Origin: an uncultured Lachnospiraceae bacterium
GTDB taxonomy: Bacteria > Bacillota > Clostridia > Lachnospirales > Lachnospiraceae
Direction of reading: 5' to 3'
Assembly (NCBI GenBank): GCA_949948715.1
Contig: CATLGW010000022.1
Coordinates: 1-40,575 of the forward strand
DNA length: 40,575 bases
Part shown: positions 1-8,789 of the stretch, piece after piece
Layout: each line of letters starts with the position of its first letter
Position numbering within the stretch: the stretch's first letter is position 1
Translations under genes and position numbers: made by a program
The notes under the pieces: model-generated
Told to the model about the DNA's origin: nothing
The model's database searches: none
Seen by the model: the letters and a program-made list of their open reading frames with translations, nothing else

Positions 1-76
1 TTTTGCTGATGATATTAGAGGGTAATTTCATTATAGCAAAAACAGAGTGCCTATACCATTTTTATTTGTGGAGCAA

Positions 77-105
77 TTGATTTTTATAATTCTTTAGCAT
101 ATATC
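77..105 (+). promoter_or_regulatory. possible promoter of the membrane glycosyltransferase gene
   Basis: A TTGATT box at 77-82 is followed after 17 bases by TATATC at 100-105. The spacing is ideal, but the -10 box matches consensus at only four positions. It would give a leader of roughly 160 bases before the start at 274. The rest of 1-273 shows no convincing gene. Confidence 0.3.
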
Positions 106-273
106 AGTGTGCGAAGTATGAGTTATACACTATTTTGAGCGGCGGCTCCCCGGAAAGGGCTCACATCTGTACGCCCTCTTCCTGCTTGTGCCTCATCTCA
201 ATTTATGGTAAGATGCTCTACGGGGCGTATTTCTCCCCCTTTACCGAATACGTATAAGGAGAGTCTATCTCAC

Positions 274-1851
274 ATGGAAAACAAACGGTTCCCCCAAAAT
301 AAGAAACAGTATCTTCAGCTCTTTCTATCCCTCTGTATTTTTGGAGCCTTCGCAGTCACCCGCCTCTGGCGGCTTTCCACCATCCCCTCCGGGCTGCATG
401 TGGACGAGGCCAGCATGGCCTACAGCGCGTGGTGCCTGGCGGAGTACGGCGTGGATTGGAATCTGAAATCCTGGCCGGTGTATTTCATCAATTTCGGAGG
501 CGGGCAAAACGCGCTCTATATCTACTGCTGCGCCCTGCTGTTCAAGATCTTTGGATTTCATTATCTCCTGATTCGGCTGCCCGGCATCACCTTTTCTCTT
601 CTCAACCTGATCTTCGGCATCAAGCTGTGCAAAAGACTCTGGCCCGACCTGGACTGGATGCCTCTGGCCGCCGGAGCCCTGATCACCGTCTGCCCCTATT
701 TTGTCATGGCCTCCCGCTTCGGTCTGGAGAGCAGTCTCATGGTGGATTTGTCCACCGTGTTTCTGTACTTTTTCGTGGAAGCCATCTCCCGGGGCCGGAC
801 AAGAGATTATATGGCGGCCGGGCTGACTGGCGGGCTGCTCCTCTACACCTACGCTCTGGCCTACACGATCCTTCCCCTGTTCTTACTCTTCTCCATTGCC
901 TATACCCTGAGGGTTCGCCGCTTTTGTCTGAAAAAATGGGCGCTTATGTCCGCCCCTTTGTTTCTTCTGGCTTTCCCTCTCATTCTGGAGCAGTTGGTCA
1001 ACGCCTTTCAATGGCCGGAGCTTCGGTTGGGACCGTTCACGGTGACCAGGCTTGCGGAATACCGCACCTCCGAGATTTCCCTGTTTCGCCCCTCCCTTTT
1101 CGTCACCGCCCTAAAAAGCGCCCTGTTGGGAGATTCCCTCAACTATAACTCCATACCGGGCATTCCGGTTCTCTTTTATATGACGATCCCGCTCTTTGCG
1201 GTGGGCTTCTTTCGTCTGGCGGCTCATTTTACAAGTCTCGTGAGAAAGCGGGAGCATGGCGGGGAGTCCTTTCTGCTCCTATGGTTCCTGGCTATGCTGC
1301 TGTTTGAGAGCCATATCGAGTCAAATGTAAACAAGATAAACGGCATCTATGTGGTCTGCGTTTTAATCGCCCTTTTCGGCGCCGCCGGCCTTTTCGGTCT
1401 GCTTCGTCCAAAAACCCGCAGCCTTCGCGCGCTGCTCCCCTGTGTCCTTTGTATTCTGTACGCCGCAGAATTTTTACATTTTGCGTCCTATTATTTCGGC
1501 GGAGACTACACCAGGGAACAACATCCCCTGACCCATTTTGACGTCACAGTGACAGAGGCTGTTGATTTCATAGAGGATAATCCCCAGATCAGACATGAGG
1601 GAACCTGGATGACCCAGACCGGAATCTTCTTTGCCCTCAGCGCACTTCCCTCCCCCTATGAACTGCGTCTGTGGGAGCCTCAGGACGACGGCTATCTTGC
1701 CTATTACCATTGCTATGGTTTTCCGGAAATCGCCCCAAAATACAATTATATCGTGAAAGACAGCTACGGAGAATACGCCCAGGAGCTTCGCGCAGAGGGC
1801 TTCACGGAGATCCCCTATGGCGGCTATTCCCTGTTTTACTGGCAATATTAA
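274..1851 (+). CDS. polytopic membrane glycosyltransferase (GT39/ArnT-like, GT-C fold)
   Basis: A 525-residue integral membrane protein with about ten or more hydrophobic helices spread over residues 12-420 and a soluble C-terminal tail of about 100 residues. Just after the first helix the sequence reads PSGLHVDEASMAYSAW. This places an acidic DE pair in the first outside loop, where GT-C enzymes that use polyprenyl-phosphate sugars keep their catalytic acid. By family it should move a sugar from a lipid carrier onto a surface glycan or protein; donor and acceptor cannot be told. An in-frame ATG at 205 lacks a ribosome site, whereas AAGGAGAG at 256-263 precedes the ATG at 274, so 274 was chosen. 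It stands alone on the plus strand and converges on the methyltransferase gene. The family call is good; the specific substrate is unknown. Confidence 0.75.
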   Translation: MENKRFPQNKKQYLQLFLSLCIFGAFAVTRLWRLSTIPSGLHVDEASMAYSAWCLAEYGVDWNLKSWPVYFINFGGGQNALYIYCCALLFKIFGFHYLLIRLPGITFSLLNLIFGIKLCKRLWPDLDWMPLAAGALITVCPYFVMASRFGLESSLMVDLSTVFLYFFVEAISRGRTRDYMAAGLTGGLLLYTYALAYTILPLFLLFSIAYTLRVRRFCLKKWALMSAPLFLLAFPLILEQLVNAFQWPELRLGPFTVTRLAEYRTSEISLFRPSLFVTALKSALLGDSLNYNSIPGIPVLFYMTIPLFAVGFFRLAAHFTSLVRKREHGGESFLLLWFLAMLLFESHIESNVNKINGIYVVCVLIALFGAAGLFGLLRPKTRSLRALLPCVLCILYAAEFLHFASYYFGGDYTREQHPLTHFDVTVTEAVDFIEDNPQIRHEGTWMTQTGIFFALSALPSPYELRLWEPQDDGYLAYYHCYGFPEIAPKYNYIVKDSYGEYAQELRAEGFTEIPYGGYSLFYWQY

Positions 1852-1870
1852 AATCCGCGTACAAAACCAA

Positions 1871-1896
1871 AGGGCAGACTCCGAGAAGCCTGCCCT
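1871..1896 (-). terminator. intrinsic terminator of the gpsA/methyltransferase operon
   Basis: AGGGCAG at 1871-1877 pairs perfectly with CTGCCCT at 1890-1896 across a 12-base loop. Read on the minus strand the stem is followed by TTGGTTTTG, a modest U-tract. It lies between two convergent genes and may also slow plus-strand transcripts, though that side has almost no T-run. Confidence 0.6.
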
Positions 1897-1914
1897 GCAT
1901 GGTATTTCCGCATT

Positions 1915-2721
1915 TTACTGTTTGCCTGCCACAAACATTCCGTATTCCTTGGGAATGCGCAGAAAGCCCTTTTCTTTTTTGGTATTGAAGTGATCCAGCA
2001 AAACATTATACTTTTTGGGGTCAAGCCCCTGGAGAGACGTCATGGAATAGATATAATCTATGTAATCTTCAACCTTATCAATGGCTAATGCATCCTCATA
2101 ATCCCGCCGTTCCACTCTGTCAAACTGCTTTTTGAGCAACTCCATTCCGTTCTGCAGCGTAAAGGATAGATTGGATCCATGTTGATACGGAATGCCCAGC
2201 TCGTCCAATGCACTGTAAAGATACTGTATCATTCCGTTCATCCCAGAGGTAGCACAGTAAAATAGACCGCCCTTTTTCAAAACCCGCCTTACCTCTGAGA
2301 GCGCCGAATCAATATCCTTCACATGGTATAACATGGAATTTGCAATTATCAGATCAAAGGTTTCTTCCTCAAAGGGTATTTCCAAAATATCGATCTTCTC
2401 GACGGCCATTCCCCTGTCCGGAAAACTGCGCCGCAAGTGATCTACCATTCCCTCTGAGAAATCCGACAAGGTGATTTCCATTTCATAACCCTGCAGCACA
2501 TCGCTTTCAAGGTAGTAATTCCACAGCTCTCCTCTTCCGCTCCCCAGCTCCAGAACCTTCATTTTAGTGCGGAACGGATATTGTTCAAACATCCACCTCT
2601 GAAATCCCAGCTTATTGACACTGTACTTTTCATGCAGGCTTTTACGCAGCTCAAGATTATTTGTGCTGCTGTACTGCTCCATTACCAGAGACCGGTTGGA
2701 CATATTATCAATATCTACCAA
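1915..2721 (-). CDS. class I SAM-dependent methyltransferase
   Basis: A 268-residue protein with the Rossmann methyltransferase core. Motif I is VLELGSGRGELW (about residues 55-66), there is an acidic residue in TLSDFSEGM, and FDLIIANSMLYHVKD is the post-motif region typical of UbiE/BioC-like (Methyltransf_11/25) enzymes. RRVLKKGGLFYC is the usual following strand. The substrate is unknown. The chosen start is TTG at 2719-2721 because GGGAGG lies 8 bases upstream; the nearest ATG (2701-2703) has no suitably spaced site. It is the last gene of the operon, 24 bases after gpsA, and is followed by a terminator. The gene looks richer in A/T than its neighbours, hinting at later acquisition. Nothing in it resembles glycerolipid enzymes, so its operon position may reflect shared transcription only. 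Confidence 0.8.
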   Translation of the reverse strand: MVDIDNMSNRSLVMEQYSSTNNLELRKSLHEKYSVNKLGFQRWMFEQYPFRTKMKVLELGSGRGELWNYYLESDVLQGYEMEITLSDFSEGMVDHLRRSFPDRGMAVEKIDILEIPFEEETFDLIIANSMLYHVKDIDSALSEVRRVLKKGGLFYCATSGMNGMIQYLYSALDELGIPYQHGSNLSFTLQNGMELLKKQFDRVERRDYEDALAIDKVEDYIDYIYSMTSLQGLDPKKYNVLLDHFNTKKEKGFLRIPKEYGMFVAGKQ

Positions 2722-2745
2722 CTGCTTTTCCTCCCTGCTCTAGCT

Positions 2746-3756
2746 CTATTCCTGCCATGAAGCGTCCGATACCTCTATCTTTCTGTCCCGAAGCATCAGC
2801 TCCTTCACCGCCTGGCCCGCACCTTTCCCGTTAAACAGCACGGCGTTCACCTGCTCAATGATAGGAAGCTGCACATCATACTTGCGGGAGAGCTCCAAGG
2901 CGGCCTTGGCGGAATACACTCCCTCCACCACCTGCTTCACCTCTGCCATGGCCTCCTCGTAGGTACGCCCCTGTCCCATCAAAATACCGGCCCGGCGGTT
3001 CCTGGAATGCATACTGGCACAGGTCACAATCAGATCCCCGATCCCCGTGAGCCCGCAGAAGGTCTCAAACTTCCCCCCCATAGCGGTTCCCAGGCGGGCG
3101 ATCTCCGCAATCCCCCGGGTGATCAACGCAGCCTTGGTGTTGTCACCATAGCCCAGGCCGTCTGCGATTCCCGCCGCCAAAGCCACTACGTTCTTCAAAG
3201 CTCCCCCCAGCTCTATGCCAAGGATATCCGAACTGATATAGACGCGAAAGACCTCGCTCATAAAGATATTCTGGATATACTCCGCCGTCTCTCTGCTCTT
3301 TGCCCCCACAACAATGGTGGTGGGAAGCCCTCTGCCCACCTCCTCCGCGTGGGAGGGACCGGACAGTACCGCAACATCTGCCTGGGGGATTTCCTCCTCA
3401 ATAATCTGAGAGAGGGTCTTTAAGCTTCCCTCCTCAATGCCCTTGGCCACATTGACGATCTTCTGTCCCTCAGCCGCCAGGGAAGAAAAACGCGCCGCCG
3501 TCTCCCTGGTATAGGCGCTGGCCACGGCCATGACCAGCATATCCTTCCCTGTTACGGCCTCCTCCTCGTTCGTGGTGAACTTCATGTCCTCCGGCAGCTT
3601 GACTCCCGGCAGCATCCTGTGCTCACGCTCTCTTGCGAGCAGCTCAATCTCCTCAGGCAAAACCGACCAGACGGTCACCTGATGCCCGTTTTTATGAAGC
3701 AGCTCCGCCAGGGCAATCCCCCAGGTGCCGGCCCCAAGAATCCCTACATTCGCCAT
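2746..3756 (-). CDS. gpsA: NAD(P)-dependent glycerol-3-phosphate dehydrogenase
   Basis: Reduces dihydroxyacetone phosphate to sn-glycerol-3-phosphate, the backbone for phospholipids, in the cytoplasm. The N-terminal dinucleotide-binding loop GILGAGTWG lies at residues 5-13. VNVAKGIEEG, LSGPSHAEEV and the catalytic-helix segment ELGGALKNVVALAAGIADG, with its conserved lysine, are all present. At 336 residues it is full length. An ATG at 3756 preceded by GAGG was taken as start; a GTG three codons upstream (3765) is nearly as good. It follows plsY by 30 bases, so the enzyme that makes glycerol-3-phosphate and the acyltransferase that uses it are co-transcribed. Confidence 0.96.
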   Translation of the reverse strand: MANVGILGAGTWGIALAELLHKNGHQVTVWSVLPEEIELLAREREHRMLPGVKLPEDMKFTTNEEEAVTGKDMLVMAVASAYTRETAARFSSLAAEGQKIVNVAKGIEEGSLKTLSQIIEEEIPQADVAVLSGPSHAEEVGRGLPTTIVVGAKSRETAEYIQNIFMSEVFRVYISSDILGIELGGALKNVVALAAGIADGLGYGDNTKAALITRGIAEIARLGTAMGGKFETFCGLTGIGDLIVTCASMHSRNRRAGILMGQGRTYEEAMAEVKQVVEGVYSAKAALELSRKYDVQLPIIEQVNAVLFNGKGAGQAVKELMLRDRKIEVSDASWQE

Positions 3757-3786
3757 ATCAATCACCCTCGCCTTTCCGCAAACCCT

Positions 3787-4485
3787 CTATTTGCTGTCCC
3801 CGTCCCCATGTTCCGTTTCTTTCTTCTCCACATCCAGCTTGTTCTTCTTTGTCAGATAGGTTTTTCTCTCCTCTCCGTGAAGCAGCCGCACAATATTCTG
3901 TCTGTGCTTCCAGTATGCCATAGCCATCAGGCAGACGGACAACAGATACAGCTCCATAAGCTGCGGCCCCGTCATGGCTCCGAATACCCCCGCCTGCCCG
4001 CAGACAATCATCTCAATCAGGAAAAACAGGTACACCAGCAAAGACCCCAGGGATACATAATGGGTGGTGAAGAAAATACCAAAGAATACCACCACTCCCA
4101 TCACCACAAAGTAGGGATGAAAGGAGAGAATCAGCCCCGCGGTAGCCGCAATGCCCTTTCCCCCGCGGAAGTTCATGTAAAAGGGAAAATTGTGTCCCAG
4201 CACCGCCCCCGCTCCCGCATAAAGGCACAGCAGGTAAATGATGTCCCCGTGGCTTTCCCCAAAGATAAGGCGCGTGATGCACACCGCCGCAATGGTCTTA
4301 AGACAGTCCCCCAGAAGTACAATCAGCCCCGCCTTGGTCCCCAGCACCCTCAGGGCATTGGTAGTACCGGAATTGCCGCTGCCGTACTGCCTGATATCAA
4401 TGCCGTGGGCCTTCCCATAAAAGTACGCCGTCTGAAACAGCCCAAACACATATCCGATGGCCAAACAAATAACGCGTTCCATCAT
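3787..4485 (-). CDS. plsY: glycerol-3-phosphate acyltransferase PlsY
   Basis: Membrane acyltransferase that moves the acyl group from acyl-phosphate to position 1 of glycerol-3-phosphate, completing the PlsX/PlsY route; plsX is in this window at 34.3-35.3 kb. The family signatures are visible: RQYGSGNSGTTNALRVLG (residues about 32-49), a second loop GHNFPFYMNFRGGKGIA, and several hydrophobic helices. The 232-residue length exceeds the usual 190-210 because of a charged tail (EERKTYLTKKNKLDVEKKE). AAGGAG lies 5 bases before the first ATG; a second ATG follows at once, so the start is uncertain by one residue. It is preceded by a 149-base gap with a tandem repeat and then der. Confidence 0.95.
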   Translation of the reverse strand: MMERVICLAIGYVFGLFQTAYFYGKAHGIDIRQYGSGNSGTTNALRVLGTKAGLIVLLGDCLKTIAAVCITRLIFGESHGDIIYLLCLYAGAGAVLGHNFPFYMNFRGGKGIAATAGLILSFHPYFVVMGVVVFFGIFFTTHYVSLGSLLVYLFFLIEMIVCGQAGVFGAMTGPQLMELYLLSVCLMAMAYWKHRQNIVRLLHGEERKTYLTKKNKLDVEKKETEHGDGDSK

Positions 4486-4569
4486 TTCTTCTCCTTATTT
4501 TTAGTTCCGCATCTGCCCTCCCGGCACCATTCCCCGCAGAACACTGTCCGCCCTTAAACCATGGCCGGA

Positions 4570-4595
4570 CCATGTTCTGGGCCCATGTTCTGGGC
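4570..4595. repeat. perfect 13-bp tandem duplication in the plsY-der gap
   Basis: CCATGTTCTGGGC occurs twice back to back (4570-4582 and 4583-4595) between der and plsY. It is non-coding. It is probably a slippage duplication in the untranslated spacer; no operator function is evident. Confidence 0.85.
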
Positions 4596-4634
4596 GCTGG
4601 CCGGGCAGACGCCGTAAATAATGCCTGCCATTTC

Positions 4635-5969
4635 TCAACCGGACTTTCTCTCCCGTATGATGAACCGAAGAGGCGTGCCTCTGAATCCAAAGGTATTGCG
4701 AATTTGATTCTCAATATAACGGGTGTAGGAAAAATGCATCAATTCCTTGTCATTCACAAAGATTACAAAGGTGGGGGGCTTCACCGACACTTGGGTGATG
4801 TAGTACAGCCTCAGAACCTTGCCCTTGTCGCTGGGCGGCTGCTGCATGGCCACCGCCTCAGCCATTATTTCATTGAGTACCCCTGTGGAAACCCTCATGG
4901 CATGATTTTCGCTGACAATATCGATGGTCTCAAAAAGCTTTGGCAGGCGCTGCCCCGTCTTGGCCGACACAAACAGAATCTCCGCATAGGGCATATAGGA
5001 GAGGATATTTCTCACCTTCTCCGTGAAGCGGTAGATGGTCTTATCATCCTTCTCCAGCGCGTCCCACTTGTTCACCGCAATGATGACGGCCTTGCCCCGG
5101 TCATGGGCGATACCCGCGATCTTGGCATCCTGCTCTGTGACACCCTCCGTGGCGTCGATCACCAGCACCGCCACCTCCGCCCTCTCCACAGCGCTTACCG
5201 CCCTGAGGATCATAAAATGCTCCAGCTCCTCCTTGACCTTGCTCTTTCTGCGAAGTCCCGCAGTGTCTATGAACACATACTCCTTGCCGTTATAACGAAT
5301 CTCCGTGTCCACGGCGTCCCTGGTAGTGCCCGCAATGTCGGACACAATCAGCCGCTCCTCCCCCAACAGCTTGTTGATCAGCGAGGATTTCCCCACATTG
5401 GGCTTGCCCACAATGGCCACCCGGGGCCTGTCGTCCTCCTCATCCCGGCCGCTCTCCTGAGGAAAATAAGCTGTCATGGCCTCCAAAAGTTCTCCCAGCC
5501 CCGTTCGGTTCACAGAGGAGATGGGGTGAGGCTCACCGATGCCAAGATTATAAAATTCATAGACGTCCGCCATGTATTTCTCGAAACTGTCCACCTTGTT
5601 GACCACCAACAGTATGGGCTTATGGGAACGCCTGAGCATATCGGCCACCTTGGAATCCGCGTCCACCAGCCCCTGCTTGACGTCCACCATAAACAGGATC
5701 ACATCCGCCGTATCGATGGCAATTTGAGCCTGAGACCGCATCTGCGATAAAATGATATCCTTGCTGTCGGGCTCGATTCCCCCCGTGTCGATCAGGGTGA
5801 ATGTCCTGTCCAGCCAGGTCACGTCCGCATAGATACGATCCCTGGTGATACCCGGCGTGTCCTTCACTATGGATATCCTCTCACCGGCAAGGGCGTTGAA
5901 CAAGGTGGATTTCCCCACATTGGGCCTCCCTACCACCGCCACAATCGGCTTTGTAATCCTGTCTGACAT
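4635..5969 (-). CDS. der: ribosome assembly GTPase Der (EngA)
   Basis: Essential double-GTPase that assists 50S subunit maturation. Two G domains are seen: the first begins VAVVGRPNVGKSTLFNAL with switch DTPGITRDR and DTGG; the second begins VAIVGKPNVGKSSLINKL near residue 180 with DIAGTTRDAVD, DTAGL and NKWD. The C-terminal KH-like domain ends FRGTPLRFIIRERK, typical of the family. The 444-residue length is normal. The start is an ATG with GGAGG 8 bases upstream. It sits 12 bases downstream of the DUF512 radical-SAM gene, an association common in Firmicutes, and probably shares its promoter. Confidence 0.97.
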   Translation of the reverse strand: MSDRITKPIVAVVGRPNVGKSTLFNALAGERISIVKDTPGITRDRIYADVTWLDRTFTLIDTGGIEPDSKDIILSQMRSQAQIAIDTADVILFMVDVKQGLVDADSKVADMLRRSHKPILLVVNKVDSFEKYMADVYEFYNLGIGEPHPISSVNRTGLGELLEAMTAYFPQESGRDEEDDRPRVAIVGKPNVGKSSLINKLLGEERLIVSDIAGTTRDAVDTEIRYNGKEYVFIDTAGLRRKSKVKEELEHFMILRAVSAVERAEVAVLVIDATEGVTEQDAKIAGIAHDRGKAVIIAVNKWDALEKDDKTIYRFTEKVRNILSYMPYAEILFVSAKTGQRLPKLFETIDIVSENHAMRVSTGVLNEIMAEAVAMQQPPSDKGKVLRLYYITQVSVKPPTFVIFVNDKELMHFSYTRYIENQIRNTFGFRGTPLRFIIRERKSG

Positions 5970-5981
5970 TATCCTATCCTC

Positions 5982-7316
5982 CTATCTCGAAAGCAATGCG
6001 TCCAAAAGATCATATCCGCTTGATTTTACAATATTCACGGGCACTTGTAAAGCTTTTTCCAAATCCGCCACCGTCATATCGTCCAGAAAAACGCTCTCCC
6101 CGCTGCGGAACATATTCTGGGGCAGCAAGAGGATCTCCCCCAGCGCACGCCCCGATAGCTGGTCCCGCAAATCCTGACCGGTAAGAAGCCCGGAAACCGT
6201 GATCCGCTCTCCAAAGAAACGGTTCTCAATATCGTAGATATGCACCTTCAAATGGGGATACGCCGCCTCCGCCTCGGCGCACATCCGCGCCAGATACGGA
6301 TATGCCAGATGTCCCGTGGCCAGGGACACCTCTCTGGGCGCACTCTCATGGGCCCCCGGCCCCTTCTCCCCTCTCCCGGCCAGGGCAAACTGAAACTCGT
6401 CCGTCAAAAGCCTCAGCATTCCCACGCCGTTCTCCAACTGAAGATAGCCGTCGTAGCGTCCCTCCTCCGGCAGCTCCTCCCCCGCCAGAATATACCATTC
6501 ATCGCTGGCATGTATAAAATGTATCCCGAAGCGCTCCATGCAGACTCCCTGATAGTGATGGATCAGGGAAAGAACCTCCCCTGCATCCTCCCTGCCAAAA
6601 GGCTCCAGAGGATACAGCCCCTCCCTGTACCTGGTGAGTCCCACCGGAACCACCGACACGCTCTCCAGATTCGGAATGTACCGCATCAACTCCTCAATGC
6701 TGTACCGCAGCTCCTCCCCGTCATTGAGCCCCTTACAGAGCACAATCTGCCCGTTCATCCGTATCCCCGCCTCAGAGAAAGCATCCACCTTCTTAAGCGC
6801 CTCCCCCGCAAAACGATTGTTCAGCATTTTACAGCGAAGCTCGGGATTCATGGTATGGAAGGAAATGTTGATGGGAGAGAGATGATATCTGCAGATGCGT
6901 TCCACATCGCGGTCGGACATATTGGTGAGAGTCACATAATTTCCCTGTAAGAAGGAAAGCCTGGAGTCATCATCCTTGAAATACAGCGTTTCCCGCATCC
7001 CTTTCGGCATCTGGTCGATAAAGCAGAACACGCAGTTGTTATGGCAATGCCTGTACTCATCCATCAGACCGTTCTCAAACACAATCCCCAGGTCCTCGTC
7101 GGCCTCCTTGTCCACCTCCAAAAGCCACTGCTCGCCGTCCGCCTTCTCCACCAGCACCTCGATGTAGCTGTCCTGAATCAAAAACTGGTAGTCAAATATA
7201 TCCTCTATCCCTTCGCCGTTGACGGCCAAAATTGCGTCCCCCGCCTCGATCTCCATCTCCTCGGCGATGCTGCCCGCCTTCACTTCCCTCACGATATGCC
7301 GTTTGCCACGCTCCAT
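5982..7316 (-). CDS. PDZ and radical-SAM DUF512 protein
   Basis: A 444-residue protein of the conserved Firmicutes DUF512 family. The N-terminal 60 residues look like a PDZ-type module (EVKAGSIAEEMEIEAGDAILAVNG). Next comes a cysteine cluster CHNNCVFC at residues 91-98, giving a CX3CX2C pattern that should bind an Fe-S cluster for radical S-adenosylmethionine chemistry. The rest (GQIVLCKGLNDG, VSVVPVGLTRYREGL, FGIHFIHASDEWYILAG) is typical of DUF512. The reaction is unknown. A GTG at 7328 is possible, but ATG at 7316 has GAGG at a better distance. It is the first gene of the der-plsY-gpsA operon; the transcript leader is about 150 bases (7317-7465), G-rich and without a recognisable riboswitch. 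Confidence 0.85.
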   Translation of the reverse strand: MERGKRHIVREVKAGSIAEEMEIEAGDAILAVNGEGIEDIFDYQFLIQDSYIEVLVEKADGEQWLLEVDKEADEDLGIVFENGLMDEYRHCHNNCVFCFIDQMPKGMRETLYFKDDDSRLSFLQGNYVTLTNMSDRDVERICRYHLSPINISFHTMNPELRCKMLNNRFAGEALKKVDAFSEAGIRMNGQIVLCKGLNDGEELRYSIEELMRYIPNLESVSVVPVGLTRYREGLYPLEPFGREDAGEVLSLIHHYQGVCMERFGIHFIHASDEWYILAGEELPEEGRYDGYLQLENGVGMLRLLTDEFQFALAGRGEKGPGAHESAPREVSLATGHLAYPYLARMCAEAEAAYPHLKVHIYDIENRFFGERITVSGLLTGQDLRDQLSGRALGEILLLPQNMFRSGESVFLDDMTVADLEKALQVPVNIVKSSGYDLLDALLSR

Positions 7317-7470
7317 ATGAAACCTCACATTCCTGCACTTTCTCTCCCCATTCTACACCCCAGGCTCCCCGGCCGCTGTACATCCAGCCGCTGCCCTCAG
7401 GCGGCGTCCCCTGCCGCAACACCCCGGCCCCCGCGCCTCTTCCCACATCAAGGTGCAGTCTCTCCCCTCC

Positions 7471-7499
7471 ATTGTACAAGAAATTCCTTGACGTGTCAC
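7471..7499 (-). promoter_or_regulatory. promoter of the DUF512-der-plsY-gpsA operon
   Basis: On the minus strand GTGACA (7494-7499) is separated by exactly 17 bases from TACAAT (7471-7476). The -35 box directly abuts the -35 box of the prs promoter on the other strand. Confidence 0.65.
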
Positions 7500-7516
7500 T
7501 AACAGAATTATAAAAT
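7488..7516 (+). promoter_or_regulatory. promoter of prs
   Basis: TTGACG (7488-7493), a 17-base spacer and TAAAAT (7511-7516) form a strong sigma-A-type promoter ending 73 bases before the prs start. It overlaps the divergent promoter: the two -35 boxes form a near-palindrome TTGACGTGTCAC, so two polymerases probably cannot bind together. Confidence 0.75.
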
Positions 7517-7589
7517 ATAAGAGAAAGGGAGTTGTGCCGAAGCGTCGCAGCCTCCTCCTTCAACCCAAACGCTTCGGAATGGAGTCAAT

Positions 7590-8789
7590 ATGCCAAACTT
7601 ACAGAAGATCGAGAACGCAATGCCTGTAGCCCCCTTAAAGATCATTGCCATGCCCTCCGCAGAGGCAATGGGGCGCAGAATAAATGACTTTATGGTGGAG
7701 TTCCGCAGAAATGTCCGCAATGATATGGTAAAGAAGGATCCCGCATTCCACGGTTATATCGAGAACAATTACCTGTTGGATGTGAATATTCCCCGCTTCG
7801 GCAGCGGTGAGGGCAAGGCCTCGCTCAGCGAGAGCATCCGCGGCAAGGATATCTTTATCCTGACGGACGTGTGCAATCACAGCATCACCTACAGCATGAA
7901 CGGATTTATCAATCATATGTCCCCTGACGACCACTATCAGGACTTGAAGCGGGTCATCGCCTCCTGCAACGGCAAGGCCGCCCGCATCAATGTCATTATG
8001 CCCTTTCTCTACGAGAGCAGGCAGCACAACCGAAACGGACGGGAGTCCCTGGACTGCGCCTTCTCCCTGGCGGAACTGAACAACATGGGAATCAGCAATT
8101 TCATCACCTTTGACGCCCATGATCCCAGGGTCCAGAATGCCGCCCCCTTAAGCGGCTTCGACAATTTTATGACCCCCTATCAGTTTATCAAGGCCCTCTT
8201 AAATTCGGAGGACGATCTTTTGGTGGACAAGGATCACCTGATCGTAATCAGCCCCGACGAGGGGGCGTTGGACCGCGCCATCTACTTTGCCAGCGTGCTG
8301 GGAGTGGATACGGGTATGTTCTACAAGAGAAGGGATTACTCACAGATTGTCCAGGGGAAGAATCCTATCGTAGCCCACGAGTTTCTGGGAGACAACGTGG
8401 ACGGCAAGGATATCCTCATTATCGACGATATGATCTCCTCCGGCGGCAGTATGCTGGACACGGCGAGACAGCTTAAGATGAGAAACGCAAGGCGTGTTTT
8501 CATCTGCTGTACCTTCGGTCTGTTCACGGACGGCCTGGCGGCTTTCGACGAGGCCTACGAGAACGGTGATTTTGACAAGGTGGTCACCACCAATCTCACC
8601 TATCTGCCCCCGGAGCTCTATTACAGGCCCTACTTTATCGAGGCGGACATGAGCAAGTTCATCGCGTCCCTGATCGACTTTATGAACCACGACGCCTCCC
8701 TGGCCAACACCATGGCCACCACGGAAAAGATCCACGACATTGTGAACGCCTACAATAAACGCCTGGATATGAGCCTCACCTATGATTGA
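7590..8789 (+). CDS. prs: ribose-phosphate pyrophosphokinase
   Basis: Makes PRPP from ribose-5-phosphate and ATP for purine, pyrimidine, histidine and tryptophan synthesis. The PRPP-binding loop DILIIDDMISSGGS lies at residues 274-287; NVIMPFLYESRQHN and FDAHDPRVQN are the ATP-loop and catalytic-histidine regions. At 399 residues it is longer than the usual ~315 of the classical enzyme, with an extended N-terminus and C-terminal tail, as in the divergent Clostridia-type synthetases. GGAG lies 7 bases before the ATG. It is a single plus-strand gene between two minus-strand operons. Its last 10 bases overlap the end of the histidine-kinase gene, leaving no room for a terminator between them. 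Confidence 0.93.
   Translation: MPNLQKIENAMPVAPLKIIAMPSAEAMGRRINDFMVEFRRNVRNDMVKKDPAFHGYIENNYLLDVNIPRFGSGEGKASLSESIRGKDIFILTDVCNHSITYSMNGFINHMSPDDHYQDLKRVIASCNGKAARINVIMPFLYESRQHNRNGRESLDCAFSLAELNNMGISNFITFDAHDPRVQNAAPLSGFDNFMTPYQFIKALLNSEDDLLVDKDHLIVISPDEGALDRAIYFASVLGVDTGMFYKRRDYSQIVQGKNPIVAHEFLGDNVDGKDILIIDDMISSGGSMLDTARQLKMRNARRVFICCTFGLFTDGLAAFDEAYENGDFDKVVTTNLTYLPPELYYRPYFIEADMSKFIASLIDFMNHDASLANTMATTEKIHDIVNAYNKRLDMSLTYD

Noticed and set aside
1..41. TTTTGCT and AGCAAAA form short inverted arms at the window start.
   Set aside because: Seven-base A/T-rich arms 27 bases apart are expected by chance, and the left context is missing.
4572..5750. Long plus-strand open frame opposite der.
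   Set aside because: It is the antisense shadow of der, which has all GTPase motifs; the plus-strand product is His/Leu-rich without any recognisable domain.
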